Assembly (NCBI GenBank): GCA_045589215.1 | Contig: JAZNOQ010000089.1 | Span: forward strand, 1 to 34,440 | Source of the DNA: JAZNOQ01 sp045589215 | Lineage (GTDB): Bacteria > Bacillota > Clostridia > Oscillospirales > CAG-272 | Direction: 5' to 3' | DNA length: 34,440 nt | Part shown: positions 31,175 to 34,440 of the stretch, piece by piece | Numbering within the stretch: the stretch's first letter is position 1 | Layout: each line of letters begins with the position of its first letter | Translations under genes and position numbers: made by a program | The notes under the pieces: generated by a model | What the model was told of the DNA's origin: nothing | The model's input: only the letters and a program-made list of their open reading frames with translations | The model's database searches: none

Positions 31175-33502
31175 TCAGACGCAATGGACCACGGGCTGAT
31201 CGTCCACGATCGAAATGACCGCCTTTGACAGTGATCTGCCGTATCCCGCTATGATCTCCTCGGCAAGCGGATCCTCGATCGCACGGCTGATATAACGGCG
31301 CATATTTCTCGCGCCGAACTTGTGCGAATAGGAATGCGTTCCGATATATGCGGGAACCTCCTCGCTCCACGAAAGAAGGATATCCTTCTCAAGAAGCGCG
31401 GTTTTAAGCTCTCCGAGCATGATTTCCGCGATAGACGCAAAATTCTCCTCGGTGAGTGCGTTAAAGGTAATGACCTCGTCCACGCGGTTGATGAACTCGG
31501 GGCGCAGGAAATCCGAAAGCGCACGCATCGTTTGTGTCTCCGCGACGTCACGCTGCGAAGAGGCAAAGCCCGCCGCTCCGCTCGAATGCTCCGAGCCTGC
31601 GTTGGTGGTCATCACGATAACCGTATTTTCGAAATTCACGGTCTTCCCGTGTGCATCGGTAATCCGTCCGTCGTCAAGGATCTGAAGCAGGATGTTCAAT
31701 ACGTCGGGGTGCGCCTTCTCGATCTCGTCGAAAAGGACGACCGAATACGGTCTGCGGCGGATCTTTTCGGTGAGCTGTCCCGCTTCGTCATAGCCGACGT
31801 ATCCAGGAGGTGCTCCGATGATGCGCGAGACCGAGTGCTTTTCCATAAATTCGGACATGTCGAGCCGAATGAGCGTCTCGGGAGACTGAAAGAGATCAGC
31901 GGCAAGCGTCTTTACAAGCTCGGTCTTACCAACACCCGTAGGCCCTGCAAAAATGAAGGAAACGGGCTTACGCTTATAAGAGATCCCTGCTCGGTTACGC
32001 TTGATCGCACGGGTGACCGCATTGACTGCGGCATCCTGTCCGACGATACGCGCCTTCAAACGCTCCTCAAGGTGGTCGAGGCGCTCGAACTCATCCTCGT
32101 TTATGCTCGTCGCGGGAATTCCCGTCCAGATCTCGATCACGTCTGCGAGATCGGCATTTGAAAGCACGACGGCGTCACACTCAGGTTCGATCTCGGAGAG
32201 GCGGTCTGCAAGACGGATCTCCTCCGACTTCAGCTTTGCGAGTCGCTCGTAATGCTCCTGCTCGGAGATGTTCTTTCTGCCCTCCTCGCTTTCTCTGAAC
32301 TCTCTCTCCGACTTCAGCTTTAGAAGCTGATCGCGGATCTGATAGCTTTCGTTCAGAACCGCACTGCCAAGCGACAGATGCGACGCCGCCTCGTCAATGA
32401 GGTCGATCGCCTTATCGGGCAGATAACGGTCTGTGATATAGCGCTCCGAAAGCACCACTGCTCGGCGTAGCACATCCTCGGGGATGCGGATATGGTGGAA
32501 GCTCTCATAGTAATGCTTCGTTCCCTCAAGCATCCTGCAGGAATCCTCGACCGAGGGCTCGTTCACCATAACGGGCTGGAAGCGACGCTCAAGTGCGGTA
32601 TCCTTCTCAATATATTTGCGGTATTCATTCAGTGTTGTCGCGCCGATCACGCGGATCTCTCCGCGCGAGAGGGCGGGCTTCAGAATATTTGCAGCCGAAA
32701 CGCTTCCCTCCGAATCACCCGTTCCGACGATATTATGCACCTCATCGATCACGAGAATGACATTTCCCGCATCCTTCACGTCCTTGATGAGCCCGAGCAT
32801 TCTCGACTCAAACTGACCTCTGAACTGCGTTCCCGCAACGAGAGCGGTCAGGTCAACGAGATAGACCTCCTTGCCCTGCAGCTTATACGGCACGTTATTC
32901 TCTGCGATACGCTGTGCGAGAGCCTCTGCGATCGCCGTTTTACCGACACCGGGTTCACCGATCAGACAAGGGTTGTTCTTTTGCCTGCGGCAGAGGATCT
33001 GGATCACTCGAGCAAGCTCACTCTCACGACCGATGATACGGTCGAGATTTCCCTCGGCAGCGGCACGGGTAAGATTGCGGCAATAGGTGTCGAGAAATTT
33101 ATACTTCTTTGAGGTCGGTTCCTTTCTTCCGCGCGTACCCTTTTTATCGGACTGCGAGGATGCCGATCCGTCACCGCCCGATTGCGGAAGCCCCGCTTCA
33201 CCGAAGAGCCTCGGCATATCGATAGCGGGCGCGCCTCCGTCCTCGGTCTCGTCACTTGCGGTATCCGTGGGAGAAAGCGCACCGCTTTCTTCCATCATAT
33301 TGCGAAGGTCATCCTCCATGTTTTCCATCTGCTCGGGGGTAATTCCGAGGTTTTTCATCATACTGCCGATCGCATTATCGACGGGAAAGCCCATCTCTCG
33401 GGCGCATTTCAGACAAAAGCCCTCGTTGGTCTTTTTCTCGCCCTCCATTTTGGTAACGAATACAACGGCAACACGCTTATTACATTTTGAACACAAGATC
33501 AT
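31175..33502 (-). CDS. clpE: ClpE-like AAA+ unfoldase of the Clp/HSP100 family
   Basis: An ATP-driven protein unfoldase that probably feeds the ClpP protease. Instead of the double Clp N-domain it opens with a four-cysteine zinc finger (C4, C7, C30, C33), the mark of ClpE, then an acidic and Ser/Gly-rich linker to about residue 130. The first AAA+ module has GEPGVGKT at 182-189 and VILVIDEVHN. A short coiled middle region lies around 405-450. The second module has GPTGVGKT at 520-527 and VVLFDEIEKAH. An AGF tripeptide at 644-646 falls where ClpC and ClpX carry the x-G-F loop that docks ClpP. At 775 residues it is a little longer than Bacillus ClpE. AAAGG lies 9-10 nt before the ATG. No CtsR gene or obvious CtsR operator repeat is seen. 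It follows the CvpA-like gene by 55 nt, probably in the same operon. Confidence 0.88.
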   Translation of the reverse strand: MILCSKCNKRVAVVFVTKMEGEKKTNEGFCLKCAREMGFPVDNAIGSMMKNLGITPEQMENMEDDLRNMMEESGALSPTDTASDETEDGGAPAIDMPRLFGEAGLPQSGGDGSASSQSDKKGTRGRKEPTSKKYKFLDTYCRNLTRAAAEGNLDRIIGRESELARVIQILCRRQKNNPCLIGEPGVGKTAIAEALAQRIAENNVPYKLQGKEVYLVDLTALVAGTQFRGQFESRMLGLIKDVKDAGNVILVIDEVHNIVGTGDSEGSVSAANILKPALSRGEIRVIGATTLNEYRKYIEKDTALERRFQPVMVNEPSVEDSCRMLEGTKHYYESFHHIRIPEDVLRRAVVLSERYITDRYLPDKAIDLIDEAASHLSLGSAVLNESYQIRDQLLKLKSEREFRESEEGRKNISEQEHYERLAKLKSEEIRLADRLSEIEPECDAVVLSNADLADVIEIWTGIPATSINEDEFERLDHLEERLKARIVGQDAAVNAVTRAIKRNRAGISYKRKPVSFIFAGPTGVGKTELVKTLAADLFQSPETLIRLDMSEFMEKHSVSRIIGAPPGYVGYDEAGQLTEKIRRRPYSVVLFDEIEKAHPDVLNILLQILDDGRITDAHGKTVNFENTVIVMTTNAGSEHSSGAAGFASSQRDVAETQTMRALSDFLRPEFINRVDEVITFNALTEENFASIAEIMLGELKTALLEKDILLSWSEEVPAYIGTHSYSHKFGARNMRRYISRAIEDPLAEEIIAGYGRSLSKAVISIVDDQPVVHCV

Positions 33503-33557
33503 AGCTAAAACCTTTCTACTGGGAAACGGAATACTCTTTAAGCCTATAAGGAAGACG

Positions 33558-34280
33558 TTACAAGGAAATTCCGAATATAAACCGATAAAGATGCCCGAAT
33601 ATCAGAGAGGAGTCTACGGCAGTCTGCACCGATTCGGTCGACTGCTCGAAAAGCGTAAGACAGCTGATATAAAGGTTACATACGTAGCACGTAGCAAGCA
33701 CGGCGCATACTCCGACCGCCACTCCGACAAGAAATCCGAGAATGTGATTCATCCTGTCAAGCACCTCGATCTTACTGATGAGAAATCCGAAGATCTTGAT
33801 GAGTACCCAAAGCACGATGAAAGCGACAAGGAAGATCAACACTGCAGCGAGTGCCGTCGATAAACGCTCCACCCACGGCTCCGCAAAGGAGCGCACCATT
33901 TCGGAGACCGATTCCTCTGACGCGACAACGTCATTTCCGTACTGCGTTTTCAGGCTCTCAAGCTGATCCAAGCTACCGAATTGCTTGAGCAGGTTTGCAA
34001 AATCAGATCCCCCTTCCGTGAAGAGCGAGCCGAGGCTTTCGGAGCCTTCAAGTCCCTCGAGCATATCCATTACCCGTCCCTCGAGCCAGGAGTAAACGCG
34101 CGGACCGATCAGTCTCTCCGCAATGACCGAGCCGAGCATCGGACTAAAGATCTTTGCAAGCAAAAAAGCCGCAACAAAGCGAATGAGACCCGAAAGGCTC
34201 TTTACAAAGCCTCTCCACGTGCAGAGTAGTACAGCACCCACAAAGAGCACCAAAACGATAACGTCCAAAGCTCCAAACAT
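33558..34280 (-). CDS. CvpA-family membrane protein
   Basis: A 240-residue CvpA/colicin V production-type membrane protein. The N-terminus (FGALDVIVLVLFVGAVLLC, then TWRGFVKSLSGLIRF) has the family's DxxxxxxxxxxxxxxGxxxG feel, with two further hydrophobic spans at about residues 142-165 and 178-205. Between them lies a long soluble acidic loop (about 62-130). The start at 34280 is chosen for AAGGGG 9 nt upstream; a longer frame to 34340 has no site. In E. coli CvpA is needed for colicin V export and stress resistance, but the biochemical role is unknown. It is probably co-transcribed with the upstream partial gene (63 nt away) and with the ClpE-like gene downstream. Confidence 0.78.
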   Translation of the reverse strand: MFGALDVIVLVLFVGAVLLCTWRGFVKSLSGLIRFVAAFLLAKIFSPMLGSVIAERLIGPRVYSWLEGRVMDMLEGLEGSESLGSLFTEGGSDFANLLKQFGSLDQLESLKTQYGNDVVASEESVSEMVRSFAEPWVERLSTALAAVLIFLVAFIVLWVLIKIFGFLISKIEVLDRMNHILGFLVGVAVGVCAVLATCYVCNLYISCLTLFEQSTESVQTAVDSSLIFGHLYRFIFGISL

Positions 34281-34343
34281 AACGTAGCCCCTTTCTGAAA
34301 GCTTCCTTGATAATAAAGATGGTAAAAGGTATAAATTCATCCG

Positions 34344-34440
34344 TTACTTTTGAAAACGGTAATACTTCGCTTCTCCATTTTGGCAAATGAGCAGAGTATC
34401 CTCCGAAGCCACGAGAAGCTCCCCTCCCGTTTCGATACAC
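34344..34440 (-). CDS. C-terminal end of a gene running off the window
   Basis: The last 31 or so codons of a minus-strand gene: the frame reads ETGGELLVASEDTLLIC and QNGEAKYYRFQK, then TAA at 34344-34346. The alternation of strand and turn looks like the last blade of a beta-propeller. Proteins of that kind sit next to CvpA genes in some Clostridia, but too little is visible to name it. The competing frame through the same bases overlaps the CvpA-like gene and looks less protein-like. Confidence 0.5.
   Translation of the reverse strand, partial: CIETGGELLVASEDTLLICQNGEAKYYRFQK

Overview
The window is a chromosomal segment of a Gram-positive bacterium of the Firmicutes/Bacillota, most likely class Clostridia. 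The evidence is a PolC-type replicase, the order rpsB-tsf-pyrH-frr-uppS-cdsA-dxr-rseP-ispG-polC, a long SRP RNA with an Alu-like domain just upstream of dnaX-ybaB-recR, a YlmC/YmxH-type sporulation-linked PRC-barrel protein, a ClpE-like unfoldase, AGGAGG-type ribosome binding sites and housekeeping-sigma promoters. Base composition looks close to half G+C. No phage, insertion sequence, CRISPR array, tRNA or rRNA was found. The genus cannot be told from what is visible.

Layout. 1-1011: 3' part of a TIR-domain gene cut by the window edge. 1071-1859 (-): unknown membrane protein. 2033-3217 (+): Xer-type tyrosine recombinase. 3261-4394 (-): apparent uronate-isomerase relative without its metal motif. 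4629-8767 (+): PHP phosphatase, truncated-type MutS ATPase, Lrp/AsnC regulator and class I aminotransferase. 8815-9597 (-): RadC. 9701-11026 (+): enolase. 11086-14245 (-): SRP RNA, dnaX, ybaB, recR. 14364-28055 (-): the long translation, isoprenoid/envelope and replication cluster, ending with a small unknown gene after polC. 28094-34440 (-): a YlmC-like protein, an apparently dead P-type ATPase, a ClpE-like unfoldase, a CvpA-like membrane protein, and the C-terminus of another gene.

How it fits together. The rpsB-to-polC cluster links ribosome production (S2, EF-Ts, RRF), UMP kinase, the undecaprenyl carrier (uppS, with dxr and ispG supplying isoprenoid precursors), phospholipid synthesis (cdsA), intramembrane proteolysis (rseP) and the replicase. 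Visible promoters and terminators divide it: a strong rpsB promoter with a structured leader, a terminator after tsf followed by a separate pyrH promoter, and a possible attenuator between frr and uppS. SRP RNA has its own promoter and terminator ahead of dnaX.

The most unusual content is two proteins that keep a whole enzyme fold but appear to have lost the catalytic motifs: a P-type ATPase relative (28480-31062) and a uronate-isomerase relative (3261-4394). Also notable are a TIR protein with an unrecognised C-terminal domain, a perfect 12-bp inverted repeat that overlaps the enolase start codon, an A-AAA-AAG slippery heptamer in dnaX, and competing hairpins downstream of the ClpE-like gene. 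All family assignments come from reading motifs by eye; no database search was run.
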